Origin: CAYNSB01 sp964399625
GTDB lineage: Bacteria > Planctomycetota > Phycisphaerae > Phycisphaerales > UBA1924
Reading direction: 5' to 3'
Assembly: GCA_964399625.1 (NCBI GenBank)
Contig: CAYNSB010000021.1
Span: 1-57,393 of the forward strand
Length of the DNA: 57,393 nt
Shown here: positions 44,180 through 52,925 of the stretch, piece after piece
How positions within the stretch are numbered: the first letter of the stretch is position 1
Layout of the letters: each line of letters begins with the position of its first letter
Translations under genes and position numbers: made by a program
Notes under the pieces: generated by a model
What the model saw: the letters and a program-made list of their open reading frames with translations, nothing else
Told to the model about the DNA's origin: nothing
The model's database searches: none

Positions 44180-45481
44180 TCACTTGCCGAACAGGAACTC
44201 CAGTTGCCCAGGGAGCCTGCGAGCCCACGCCGCCTCGTTGTGCGTGTCGTCGGGCCCGATGTCCAAACGCACGCGTGCGCCGGCCGAGGCTTTGATCCGC
44301 TGCTCCAGCGCCCGCGCCGCCTCGACGTACACCGCGTTCTTCTGGTCCTTCTCCGCCTCCTTGCCCAGCTCGTGCGCCCCCATGCCGATCGCCGTCTTGA
44401 TCGGCCAGCGCTTCACTCCAGACAAGTATTTCTCCCACACTTCCTTCCCACCCAGCGTGAACGACATGCTCTCGCACAGCAGACCCCCGAACACCTCGGG
44501 ATGCTTCACGCACGCGTGCAGGCTGATCACCGCCCCAACCGACGCGCCGCCGATCACCGTGCTCTCCGGGCCCTTCTTCACGCGGAAGGCGCGCTCCACA
44601 CGCGGCATCACGCCGCCCACGAGCCACTCCACGAACCGATCGCCACCCGGATCGTCCACCCCGGGCAGGTTCTCCTTCACGCCCATCGAGGGCAGGTACT
44701 CCTGCATGCGAAACGCCGACGCGTGCGGGATCGCCACGATGATGAACGCCGCGGTCTTGCCGCTCGTGATGAGCTCCGTCGCCGTCTCATCCGCGCGCCA
44801 CTCGCCGGGCACGCCCTCGGGCTGGTCGAACACGTTCTGCCCGTCCATCAGGTACAGCACGGGATAGGACACCCCGGCGTTCGCCGGATCGTCGTACCCC
44901 GGCGGCAGCCACACCAGCGCGTCCCGATACAGGCTCGCCCCCGCCGGCGCCACGCCGCCCCCCACCACCTGGAGGCGCTTCACGTTCCCCGTCACCTTCA
45001 GATCGCGGTACGCGCCCTTGGTCGCGGCCCGCTGCTTCACCTCGGGCTTCTCATCGCCCCAGTGCTCCACCACCAGCTCGAGCGTCGGCTGCTCGCCCTC
45101 CTTGAGCGTGCCCACATCCACCATCGGCAGCGTGCGATTGGCGATCTTCTCGAGCTTTCCGTCGAGCTCCTCAAGCTCCCACGTCCCGCGCGTGAACTTG
45201 AACTCGAGCTTCTCGATCCCCTTGGGCTGGGACACCGCGATCTGCCAGCGCATGTCGCTGCGTCCCGTCAGCTTGAACTTCGAGTCGCCCGGGTTCCAAC
45301 CGTTGTGGTTGCCCGCCATGTAGATGGGCGAGCCCGCGCTCGCCAGCTTGCTCTTGTCCTCCACGACCAGGATGAACCCCTGCGGCAGGCTCTCCGGGCG
45401 AACGAGCTTGGGTTCGCCCGCCACGCACCAATTCGCCATCGCCAGCACGATCCACGCAACCCACGCGACCTTGATCGACAT
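44180..45481 (-). CDS. Exported esterase D-type alpha/beta hydrolase with N-terminal CBM48-like domain
   Basis: The 433-residue protein has a signal peptide (KVAWVAWIVLAMANWCVAG). A glycogen-binding-like (CBM48/AMPK) domain spans about residues 50-105, with IYMAGNHNGWNPGDSKF and WQIAV. A hydrolase domain of the enterochelin esterase/esterase D group follows: VLYLMDGQNVFD, GGASVGAV with nucleophile Ser314, and DDTHNEAAW with His414. The combination is common in esterases of siderophore, carbohydrate or acyl-sugar substrates; which applies here cannot be told. The ATG follows a GGGGAG site; a TTG start 21 bases upstream is less likely. Confidence 0.88.
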   Translation of the reverse strand: MSIKVAWVAWIVLAMANWCVAGEPKLVRPESLPQGFILVVEDKSKLASAGSPIYMAGNHNGWNPGDSKFKLTGRSDMRWQIAVSQPKGIEKLEFKFTRGTWELEELDGKLEKIANRTLPMVDVGTLKEGEQPTLELVVEHWGDEKPEVKQRAATKGAYRDLKVTGNVKRLQVVGGGVAPAGASLYRDALVWLPPGYDDPANAGVSYPVLYLMDGQNVFDQPEGVPGEWRADETATELITSGKTAAFIIVAIPHASAFRMQEYLPSMGVKENLPGVDDPGGDRFVEWLVGGVMPRVERAFRVKKGPESTVIGGASVGAVISLHACVKHPEVFGGLLCESMSFTLGGKEVWEKYLSGVKRWPIKTAIGMGAHELGKEAEKDQKNAVYVEAARALEQRIKASAGARVRLDIGPDDTHNEAAWARRLPGQLEFLFGK

Positions 45482-45551
45482 GCCGATACTCCCCTGGCGC
45501 AACCGCGCCGATTGAGCACGACGGTAGGCCCACGCCCCCGCGCCTCTCCCG

Positions 45552-45585
45552 AAAAAGAAAGCCGAGGGACACGGGGTCCCTCGGC
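45552..45585 (-). terminator. Intrinsic terminator after dockerin-tailed protein
   Basis: A perfect 10-bp stem (GCCGAGGGAC / GTCCCTCGGC) with a 5-base loop is followed on the minus strand by TTTCTTTTT. It lies 30 bases after the stop of the secreted protein. Confidence 0.9.
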
Positions 45586-45615
45586 ATCAATCACGTTGAA
45601 TTCAGACGCTCGGGC

Positions 45616-47928
45616 TTACGGGCAGCCGGCGCGGAACTTCTGCAGGAAGCACGTGAAGTCCGACGCCGTCAGCAGCGGCGCGTCCGTGTTCCCCGTGCAG
45701 TTCGCGTACGTGTCGCCCGCGCGGAACTTGTTCAGGAAGCACGTGAAGTCCGACGCCGTGAGCAGCGGCGCATCCGTGTTCCCCGTGCAGTTCGCGTAGC
45801 ACGCCGCCGCCGCACGCGGCACCACGACGTAGTGCTTGCCGCTCGGCTGCGCCGCCGCGATCGTGGTCAGGTCGATCGCCTGCACCTCGCCCAGCTCGCG
45901 GGCGTAGTTGTACCCGGGCGACGCGTTCAGCCCGCCGAAGATCTGGTTGGAAACCGTGCCCGCGCTGCCACCGTTATTCAGGTTGTACGACAGCCACCCA
46001 GCGACCTTCACAGAGTTGATCGACGGCGCGCACGGCGGATTCGTGCCGCCCGCGCCGCAGTTCGTCAGGTCGGTCAGCTCCGACAACGCGATCTTGAACT
46101 CCATGCCCGTCGTCACCGACCCGGCCAGCGACACGTCGAATGGAGGGTTCGTCGCGCCCGACGCCGGATCGACCGCCGTCACGCCGCCGAGGTTCGAGTT
46201 GTCGATCGCCACCGAGATGAAGTTCGTTCCGGGCGCCACGGGCGGGTTCGTGCCCGACGCAAACAGGTTGTAGCTCGCCTGGCGCGGCGCGTAGTTGGAG
46301 TACACGTTCGCCACCGAGCCCGTCTGAGCGTCCATCAGCGGACCATCGAACTCCACACGACCGCGCCCGGCCGTCGCCCCGCCGGGCAGACCCGCCTTGG
46401 TCCCGCCGTCGTACGACCCGTAGTCGAGCGGCGAGCCGCCGCCGTTCGTGATCGCACCATTCGTGCGGAGCGTCGTCGCGTTCGCGAACACCTGGATCGC
46501 CGCCGACGTGTTCCCGTTGCCGTTGGCCAGGTTCAAGTAGTACTCGGGAGTGAAGTCCGCGTCGAACTTCAAGCCCGGGCCGTTCGCCCCGGCGCCCATG
46601 CGGTTCACGGAGCCGAAGTCGATGTCCACGTTGTTGGTCAGGATCTGGTTCTGACCGCCGGGAAGGACGTCGAAGAACAACTGCAGCTTGTCGAAGTTGT
46701 TCGCCAGGTTGCCCGACACGAACAGGTACAGGTCATTGCCGATGATCTTCCCGTACACCGCGTCGATCTCGGACCCGTTCGCCACGTCCGGGTTGCCACC
46801 CGACGGCGGGCAGAACCCGAGCACGCCGCCCTTGGTCGCGTCCGCCGCCACGAACGAGTTGCTGTTGTCCGCCGAGAGAAGCGCAACCGGCGCCCCCGCG
46901 TCGCCGCCCGCGAGCGTTCCGCTCGCCTGCGCCGCCGACGCGTTGCCCAGGAAGTAGCCGATGCCGCTGGGATTGCCCGCGCTCACGTTCGCCAGCTGCG
47001 CATAGTCCGCGTACAGCGTGTACGCCACCGCCGTGCTGTCGTACGAGTTGCCCACGGAGATCCAGTAGTCCGCGCCGAAGCCGGTGTCGAAACGCAGCCC
47101 CGAGATCGGCGGGTTCGTGCCGTCGTTGAACCGCCCCATCCGCTGCAGCGCGCCGAACGCGTTCGTCGGGTTCGACACCTCCGCCAGCGTGTTCTGGTCC
47201 ACGCCCAGCTCGTTCTGACCCACCGTCGAGTCGCTGTCGATGAAGATCTCGAGCTTGTTGTTGTTCGTCTCGAGGTTGCCCGTGATCAGCAGGTACAGCG
47301 TCGGCGTCCCGCTCGCGCTCGAGATCACGCCGTAGATCGCGTCGATCTCCGAACCGTTCGCCTGGTTCGCCAGCGCCAGGTTGCTGTCGCCGAAGCCCGT
47401 CCGGTTCTTCTGCAGCATGCGCGCCGAGCCGTAACGCGTGAAGTCGCCGCTCAGCGACCCGTTCATCGTCGGCGCCGTCGCCGCCGCCACAGGGTTGATC
47501 GTGAAGAACTGGTTCCCCGTGATCGTCGAGAAGTTCACGTTCCGAGGCTCGCCAAGGTTGTCCGACGGACACGGCAGACCGCCCGACGTCGTGTCGCCCG
47601 ACACCATGTTCGACAGGAAGTCGTGCCCCTGCCCGTTGATGAACGCCGTGATCTTCAGGTCCGCCGCCGTCGGGTTGCTCCCGTTGGCCTTCGCGATCGC
47701 CGACAGCGGGATCGCGAGCTCGATGCCCGTCAACACCGACGCCGCGGGCATCGCCGCGCACGGGTCGCACGACAGCGTCGCGTTGTCCTTCCGCGTCGTG
47801 GGCTGGTTGTTCACCCACAGTGCCGCGCCGTACTGTCCAGACTCGAGCAGCCCGTCGATCACGGGTTGCCCCATCGCCTGCCCCGCCACGGCGGCAAGCG
47901 CCGCCGCCGACACAACTCGCATCTTCAT
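45616..47928 (-). CDS. Large secreted protein with tandem GC-type dockerin tail
   Basis: The 770-residue protein has a signal peptide (KMRVVSAAALAAVAGQAMG). It then has two similar modules, at about residues 191-310 and 383-500, each starting NGSEIDAxYG, continuing LYLxxxGNLxxNxxKLxxF and later a YxxxxN strand. These are beta-rich and may bind ligand. Two copies of a 30-residue repeat close the protein: ANCTGNTDAPLLTASDFTCFL with conserved Cys and Asp, ending GCP. This resembles the 'GC-type dockerin' anchoring domain of Phycisphaerales. The protein is probably exported and anchored or assembled at the surface. GGGAG precedes the ATG. Confidence 0.85.
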   Translation of the reverse strand: MKMRVVSAAALAAVAGQAMGQPVIDGLLESGQYGAALWVNNQPTTRKDNATLSCDPCAAMPAASVLTGIELAIPLSAIAKANGSNPTAADLKITAFINGQGHDFLSNMVSGDTTSGGLPCPSDNLGEPRNVNFSTITGNQFFTINPVAAATAPTMNGSLSGDFTRYGSARMLQKNRTGFGDSNLALANQANGSEIDAIYGVISSASGTPTLYLLITGNLETNNNKLEIFIDSDSTVGQNELGVDQNTLAEVSNPTNAFGALQRMGRFNDGTNPPISGLRFDTGFGADYWISVGNSYDSTAVAYTLYADYAQLANVSAGNPSGIGYFLGNASAAQASGTLAGGDAGAPVALLSADNSNSFVAADATKGGVLGFCPPSGGNPDVANGSEIDAVYGKIIGNDLYLFVSGNLANNFDKLQLFFDVLPGGQNQILTNNVDIDFGSVNRMGAGANGPGLKFDADFTPEYYLNLANGNGNTSAAIQVFANATTLRTNGAITNGGGSPLDYGSYDGGTKAGLPGGATAGRGRVEFDGPLMDAQTGSVANVYSNYAPRQASYNLFASGTNPPVAPGTNFISVAIDNSNLGGVTAVDPASGATNPPFDVSLAGSVTTGMEFKIALSELTDLTNCGAGGTNPPCAPSINSVKVAGWLSYNLNNGGSAGTVSNQIFGGLNASPGYNYARELGEVQAIDLTTIAAAQPSGKHYVVVPRAAAACYANCTGNTDAPLLTASDFTCFLNKFRAGDTYANCTGNTDAPLLTASDFTCFLQKFRAGCP
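45631..45800. repeat. 90-bp tandem repeat encoding the dockerin units
   Basis: Two near-identical 90-base units lie head to tail (starts at 45631 and 45721; the second is partial at its far end). They differ at a few positions only and encode the two Cys-rich units of the dockerin-tailed protein. The near identity suggests recent duplication or gene conversion. Confidence 0.9.
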
Positions 47929-48296
47929 TTTCTGATCTCCCTCGATCTGGTAACTGGAACGGAATGCGGATCGTTCGCGGTCCGCACGCACACCGTGCGC
48001 CCAGGTGTTCGTCCAAGGGCGCGCGACGTGCGACAAGGGAGAGTCTACAGACCTCCAACCGAAACTCCTATCCCTTCTGCCGTTCAACCAATGCGGTTTT
48101 TGCCCCATTCGGACCAATAACCACAGGACATCCGAGTCCGCTAACCGTCAAACCGTCAACTCAGGATTTCTTACCTACTCAGAACAATTTGACGCCCACA
48201 CGTTCGATAAGTAGCCTGCAGTTGCTCGCACGGGCCTTCGCTCCGTGTTGCACGAGGCGGCGGTTCGGGTGGGCACGAGAAACGAGGGTTGACCAG
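47929..48296. other. Divergent intergenic region, dockerin protein / prepilin-like gene
   Basis: A 368-base, comparatively AT-rich gap between two divergently read genes. A perfect 8-base direct repeat (AACCGTCA twice, 48143-48158) lies near its middle. TTGACG at about 48190 could be a -35 box for the rightward gene, but the -10 match is poor. No gene-like open frame is convincing. Confidence 0.55.
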
Positions 48297-49361
48297 ATGT
48301 TGTTCCGCGATTGCCTCGTGCACGAGCGCGCCCTGCGCCGCCGTGCCTTCACGCTTATTGAGTTGCTGGTCGTCATCGCGATCATCGCGCTCCTGATCGG
48401 CATCCTCCTCCCCGCCCTGGGCCGAGCTCGCGAATCCGCGAAGCTCACCAAGTGCCAAGCGAACCTTCGCTCCACAGGCCTGGGGTTCACTCTGTACGCC
48501 AACGACAACAAAAGTTGGTTCGCGGCCGTCCCCACGTCCGCCAATCCCTCCACGGATCCACCGGGCACGATCTTCGGCAACCAGGCGATGTACGGCGGGC
48601 TCGCCGGCTACTTCAGTCTCCAACAAAAGGGCGACAGCCAGAACGTCCAATTCGGCGGCAGGCCCGCCGACGACGCCACCGATGGCTTCCAGTACGCCAA
48701 CGGCAGCAAGCAACCCGTGATGCGCGGCTACCTCGAAGGCCTCGCCGTACTCACCTGTCCCTCCGACAAGCAAGACCGCATCACCAACGGCTCGACCTCG
48801 GCCGGATTCACCAACTACCAGGGCGCTGGCAAAAACGGCTACAGCGCCAACACGCTCTCCAAGGTCCCCAAGCCTCCGGGCAACGAGCTCGAGGTCATCA
48901 ACTACAACATCAGCTACCTCTACATCGCAGGCCTCAGGACCGACGAATCCTCAGTGATCAACTCCGTCCCCATGCTCGGCGATGAGACCGACTGCTACGA
49001 CGTCGGCACCCAGGCCTGGTACGGCGCGGGGCAGTCCGGCCTCGGTGGCAGCGGCGCCGGCTCGTACGACTTCACCATCCGCAACTCGTCGGACGGCTCA
49101 AACACCGTCGGCCAGAGCAAGGGCGCGGGCTACTACGGCAAGCAGGACAACCACAAGGACCAGGGCGCTGTCTTCGTCTTCTCCGATGGGCACGCCGAGT
49201 TCCTCAAGAACGACCAGCCCGTGACGCTCAAGAACGGCACCACCGGTTCCGTCCCCATCCACGAGATCTTCTTCTCGGGCAACTCGCAGATGTCGACCAA
49301 CGCTAAGAGCATCAACCTCATCGACAAGAAGCGCTCCAGCCGCGTTCAGACGGTCGACTGA
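48297..49361 (+). CDS. Prepilin-type N-terminal cleavage domain protein (paralogue 1)
   Basis: The 354-residue protein has the type IV pilin-like leader (residues 18-47): RRRAFTLIELLVVIAIIALLIGILL, with cleavage before Phe, then ARESAKLTKCQANLRSTGLGFTLY. It matches the secreted 'H-X9-DG'-type prepilin proteins that are abundant in planctomycetes; here the motif reads HKDQGAVFVFSDG, with ten residues between. The C-terminal part is highly Gly/Asn/Ser-rich. It lacks a pilus-assembly operon nearby. The next gene is a close paralogue. The function is unknown. Confidence 0.88.
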   Translation: MLFRDCLVHERALRRRAFTLIELLVVIAIIALLIGILLPALGRARESAKLTKCQANLRSTGLGFTLYANDNKSWFAAVPTSANPSTDPPGTIFGNQAMYGGLAGYFSLQQKGDSQNVQFGGRPADDATDGFQYANGSKQPVMRGYLEGLAVLTCPSDKQDRITNGSTSAGFTNYQGAGKNGYSANTLSKVPKPPGNELEVINYNISYLYIAGLRTDESSVINSVPMLGDETDCYDVGTQAWYGAGQSGLGGSGAGSYDFTIRNSSDGSNTVGQSKGAGYYGKQDNHKDQGAVFVFSDGHAEFLKNDQPVTLKNGTTGSVPIHEIFFSGNSQMSTNAKSINLIDKKRSSRVQTVD

Positions 49362-49466
49362 TCCGTCCCTCCCCGACGCTCACGCACGCTTCCGTGGCAC
49401 CGCCCACGCGAAACGTGCGTACCTTCGCTCACGTTCCGTCTCCGTTCCATCCATCGAAGACCATAC

Positions 49467-50387
49467 ATGACCAGCAAACGCAGAGCGTTCACCCTCATCG
49501 AGCTTCTCGTGGTCATCGCGATCATCGCGCTGCTCATCGGCATCCTGCTCCCGGCCCTCGGGCGTGCCAGGGAGTCCGCACGCGTCGCCAAGTGCCTCGC
49601 CAACACGCGAAGCATGGGACTGGGCTTCACCCTCTACGCCAACGACAGCAAGAGCTGGTACCCGATCATGCGCATCGACCCCGATGTGCAGAAGGACGAG
49701 AGGAACCGATACTCCAACCAGGCCAGCTTCGGCGGCCTCGCCGGGCTCTTCAGCCTCCAGCAAAAGGGCGACGGGCAGAACGTCCAGTTCGGCGGCCGAC
49801 CCGCCGACGACGCCACCGATGGCTCCCAGTATGCCAACGGCAGCAAGCAGCCCGTGATGCGCGGCTATCTCGAAGGTCTCGCCGCACTCACCTGTCCCTC
49901 CGACAAGCAGGACCGAATCACCAACGGCTCCACTGCGGCCGGATTCACCAACTACCAAGGCAACGGCAGCAACGGGTACAACGCCAACACCCTGATCAAG
50001 GTCCCCAAAGCGCCGGGCAGCGAGCTCGAGGTCATCAACTACAACATCAGCTACCTCTACATCGCGGGCCTCAAGACCGACGAGGCGGGCATCGTCTTCC
50101 CGCCCCCCATCCTCGGCGATGAGACCGACTGCTACGACATCGGCACCAAGTCCTGGTACGGCAGCAGCGGCGAGTACACCGTGGGCCAGTCCAGCGGGCC
50201 GGGCTTCTACGGCAAGCTCGACAACCACAAGGACCAGGGCGCAAACTTCGTCTACGCCGACGGGCACGCCGACTTCGCCAAAAACTCTGCCAACATCCCC
50301 AACCGCTTCTTCGTCGACAGCACCTCGTCCGTCAACATCAACCTCGTCCAGAAGAACCGCTCCAGCCGCATCCAGACGATCGACTGA
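49467..50387 (+). CDS. Prepilin-type N-terminal cleavage domain protein (paralogue 2)
   Basis: The 306-residue protein begins MTSKRRAFTLIELLVVIAI and shares most of its length with paralogue 1, including the whole stretch from SLQQKGD to LTCPSDKQDRITNGST. Its motif is HKDQGANFVYADG. It is shorter, lacking the Gly/Ser-rich insert (about residues 240-270 of paralogue 1). The two clearly arose by tandem duplication. The sugar ABC permease gene follows after only 45 bases in the same direction, so the two may be co-transcribed. Confidence 0.9.
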   Translation: MTSKRRAFTLIELLVVIAIIALLIGILLPALGRARESARVAKCLANTRSMGLGFTLYANDSKSWYPIMRIDPDVQKDERNRYSNQASFGGLAGLFSLQQKGDGQNVQFGGRPADDATDGSQYANGSKQPVMRGYLEGLAALTCPSDKQDRITNGSTAAGFTNYQGNGSNGYNANTLIKVPKAPGSELEVINYNISYLYIAGLKTDEAGIVFPPPILGDETDCYDIGTKSWYGSSGEYTVGQSSGPGFYGKLDNHKDQGANFVYADGHADFAKNSANIPNRFFVDSTSSVNINLVQKNRSSRIQTID

Positions 50388-50432
50388 CCGGTCCCGCGCG
50401 GCCACGCCGCGAAGAGCGTACATTCTCCGCCC

Positions 50433-51638
50433 GTGGCACCCCCCGATACTGGCTCACGCCGACTCATCAAGCGACTCGCCTCCGCCCAGGAGTCGGGCCT
50501 CGTGCTCGTCATCGCCGTGATGATGATCGCGCTCACGCTCCGCGCGCCCGCCATCACCCAGCGCCAGTCCATCAAGGTGCCCGGCGACACGCCCATCACC
50601 CAGCGCGAGTCGGGCGAACTCACCTACACCCTCGCCGGAACCACGCACACCATCCCCGCCGACCTCACCCCCTCGGTCATGGATGGCTCCAGCGCCAAGA
50701 TCATCTCCTACAGCCAGAGCGTCAACAAGTTCCTCAACCCGCAGAACCTCGTCGGCGTCCTCCGCGACGCCTCCTTCATCGCCGTCATGGCCGTGGGCAT
50801 GATGGGCATCATCATCCTCGGCGGCATCGACCTCTCCATCGGCTCCATCTACGCCCTCGCCGCCATCCTCGGCGCCATGGCCCTCCAGTACCTCGAGAAG
50901 CGATACGCCGGCACCGACGCCTCCGGAGGCGCGCCCCTCATCCCCGCGCTGCTCGTGGGCATCGGCGTCTGCGGCGCTGTCGGCGCGTTCTGCGGCTTCC
51001 TCAACGGCGCCGCCTCCGTCGGGCTGGGCGTCCATCCCTTCATCATCACCCTCGGCGGCATGAGCATCTACCGCGGCATCGCCTTCATCACCACAAAGGG
51101 ACAGACCGTCTCCGATCTTCCCTCCTCCTTCACCAAGGGCTTCTTCCGCGCCGAGGTCGCCGGACAGCAGCCCGTGCCCGTCCTCTTCATGCTCGTCATC
51201 GGCGCCATCGGCGCCTTCACGCTCTCGCGCACCGTCTACGGCCGACAGACCTACGCCATCGGCGGCAACGAGACCGCCGCTCGCTACGCCGGCGTCCCCA
51301 CCGCCCGCGTGAAGATCGCCTGGTACGCACTCGCCGGCGCGCTCGCGGGCCTCTCCGCCGCCATGTACTGCGGCTACTACGGCGCCGCATCCTCGGACGC
51401 CGGCTCGGGCTACGAACTCTCCGTCATCGCCGCCGCCGTCGTGGGCGGCGCCAGCCTCTCGGGTGGGCGCGGCACGGCCCTGGGCGCCGTCCTGGGCGCG
51501 ATCGTCATCCAGCTCATCAACAACGCCATCCCGATTCTGGGAATCGAGGAAAACTGGAAGCAGCCCATCATCGGGCTCGCCATCATCATCGCCGTCGTCA
51601 TCGACCAGACCAAGAACCGCGTCGCCAAGGCCCGCTAG
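50433..51638 (+). CDS. Ribose-type sugar ABC transporter permease
   Basis: The 401-residue protein is of the RbsC type: ASFIAVMAVGMMGIIILGGIDLSIGSI, GGMSIYRGIAF, AIGGNETAARYAGV, and a closing INNAIPILGIEENWKQPIIGLAIIIAVVID. Eight or more helices are expected. Between the first helix (about residues 20-37) and the next is a hydrophilic stretch of about 60 residues that normal RbsC proteins lack. It lies two genes before the ATPase gene. The start GTG is at 50433 with no clear ribosome site. The substrate is not known. Confidence 0.92.
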   Translation: MAPPDTGSRRLIKRLASAQESGLVLVIAVMMIALTLRAPAITQRQSIKVPGDTPITQRESGELTYTLAGTTHTIPADLTPSVMDGSSAKIISYSQSVNKFLNPQNLVGVLRDASFIAVMAVGMMGIIILGGIDLSIGSIYALAAILGAMALQYLEKRYAGTDASGGAPLIPALLVGIGVCGAVGAFCGFLNGAASVGLGVHPFIITLGGMSIYRGIAFITTKGQTVSDLPSSFTKGFFRAEVAGQQPVPVLFMLVIGAIGAFTLSRTVYGRQTYAIGGNETAARYAGVPTARVKIAWYALAGALAGLSAAMYCGYYGAASSDAGSGYELSVIAAAVVGGASLSGGRGTALGAVLGAIVIQLINNAIPILGIEENWKQPIIGLAIIIAVVIDQTKNRVAKAR

Positions 51639-51739
51639 CCCACCCGCCGGCCCGGCATTTTGCGTATCCTCTTTCCACGCTCCGCCGCGGGAACCGCCCC
51701 AGCGAGCGTGCGTCTCACGATTCCAAGGAGTAAGCATCC

Positions 51740-52738
51740 ATGTCGATCCAGTTGTCCCGCCTCGCCAAAGGCCTGGCCCTTGCCGCCGCCGCCTCGATCC
51801 TCGCGTTCTCCGCCAGCGCCGAGCAGCCCGCCAAGAAGAAGTCCTACACGTTCGGGCTCATCGCCAAGAGCCAGTCCAACCCCGTGTTCATCGCCGCCCG
51901 CCAGGGCGCCGTGGACCACGCCGCCAAGCTCTCCAAGGAGCTGGGCGTCGAGATCAAGATCGACTGGCGCACCCCCGTCTCCGAGGACGCCCAGAAGCAG
52001 GCCGACTACATCGAGCAGCTCGTCGCCTCCGGCGCCGACGGCATCGCCCTCTCCGCCACCGACGCCAAGACCCTCGAGAAGGCCATCAACGGCGCCGTCG
52101 ATAAGGGCATCCCCGTCGTCACCTTCGACTCCGATGTCCCCACCTCCAAGCGCCTCGCCTACTTCGGCACCGACGACTTCGCCTGCGGGCAGCAGGTCGC
52201 CAAGGAACTCGCCCAGGTCATGGGCAACAAGGGCACCGTCGCCATCCTCGCCGGCAACCAGACCGCCCCCAACCTCCAGCAGCGCGTCGCCGGCGTGAAG
52301 GACGCACTCAAGGCCTTCAAGGACATCAAGCTCCTCGACACCTACTACCACAAGGAAACCCCGCAGGACGCCGTCGCCAAGATGGAAGAGGTCCAGCGCA
52401 CCAACCCCGATGTCTCCGGCTGGGCCCTCATCGGCGGCTGGCCCCTCAACACCAAGAACGCCCTCGACAACATCGCCAGCAAGGCCAAGGTCGTCTCCGT
52501 GGACTCCCTCCGCCCCATGCTCGCCTACGCCGAGAACGGCCAGGTCCAGGTCCTCCTCGGGCAGCAGGTCTACGAGTGGGGCTCGCAGTCCGTGCAGAAC
52601 CTCGCCGACAAGGTCATCAAGGGCAAGAACCCCAGCGAGACCGTCCAGAAGGCCCCGCTCGTCCGCATCACCAAGGAGAACGCGGCCGAGTACGGCAAGA
52701 ACTGGGCCAAGTGGCTCGGCGAGGAAAAGCCCAAGTAA
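51740..52738 (+). CDS. Sugar ABC transporter substrate-binding protein (RbsB-type)
   Basis: The 332-residue protein has a signal peptide (LAKGLALAAAASILAFSASA) and the periplasmic binding protein type I fold: FGLIAKSQSNPVFIAARQGA, VASGADGIALSATDAKTL, PVVTFDSDVPTS, GNQTAPNLQQRVAGVKDAL and VVSVDS. It belongs to cluster B solute binders for pentoses or related sugars, including autoinducer-2-like ligands. No lipobox is seen, so it is probably soluble in the periplasm. It has a strong AAGGAG ribosome site. Confidence 0.94.
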   Translation: MSIQLSRLAKGLALAAAASILAFSASAEQPAKKKSYTFGLIAKSQSNPVFIAARQGAVDHAAKLSKELGVEIKIDWRTPVSEDAQKQADYIEQLVASGADGIALSATDAKTLEKAINGAVDKGIPVVTFDSDVPTSKRLAYFGTDDFACGQQVAKELAQVMGNKGTVAILAGNQTAPNLQQRVAGVKDALKAFKDIKLLDTYYHKETPQDAVAKMEEVQRTNPDVSGWALIGGWPLNTKNALDNIASKAKVVSVDSLRPMLAYAENGQVQVLLGQQVYEWGSQSVQNLADKVIKGKNPSETVQKAPLVRITKENAAEYGKNWAKWLGEEKPK

Positions 52739-52865
52739 TCTCCCGCCAGTCGTGCGCCATGGCACGCCCGGGATGAGCGAGGCTTTGCAAGCGAGTCCCG
52801 CGGATGCGTCGGATTGAGCGAATCCCGCGGGCCTGCCGCACACTCAACAACCAGAATCTGTTCCA

Positions 52866-52897
52866 CGCGAGCCTCCCCACGGAGGCTCGCGTTGTTT
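52866..52897 (+). terminator. Intrinsic terminator between binding protein and ATPase genes
   Basis: A perfect 11-bp stem (CGCGAGCCTCC / GGAGGCTCGCG) with a 4-base loop is followed by TTGTTTAT. It stands between two subunit genes of one transporter, so it may set the binding protein at higher levels than the ATPase, or the ATPase may have its own promoter. Confidence 0.85.
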
Positions 52898-52925
52898 ATG
52901 CTTGCGCCCCGACCGCGCCACACCC

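Noticed and set aside
45832..48120. Long plus-strand open frame opposite the dockerin-tailed protein gene
   Set aside because: Antisense shadow, very Arg/Val/His-rich, no motif; the minus-strand gene has signal peptide, ribosome site and terminator.
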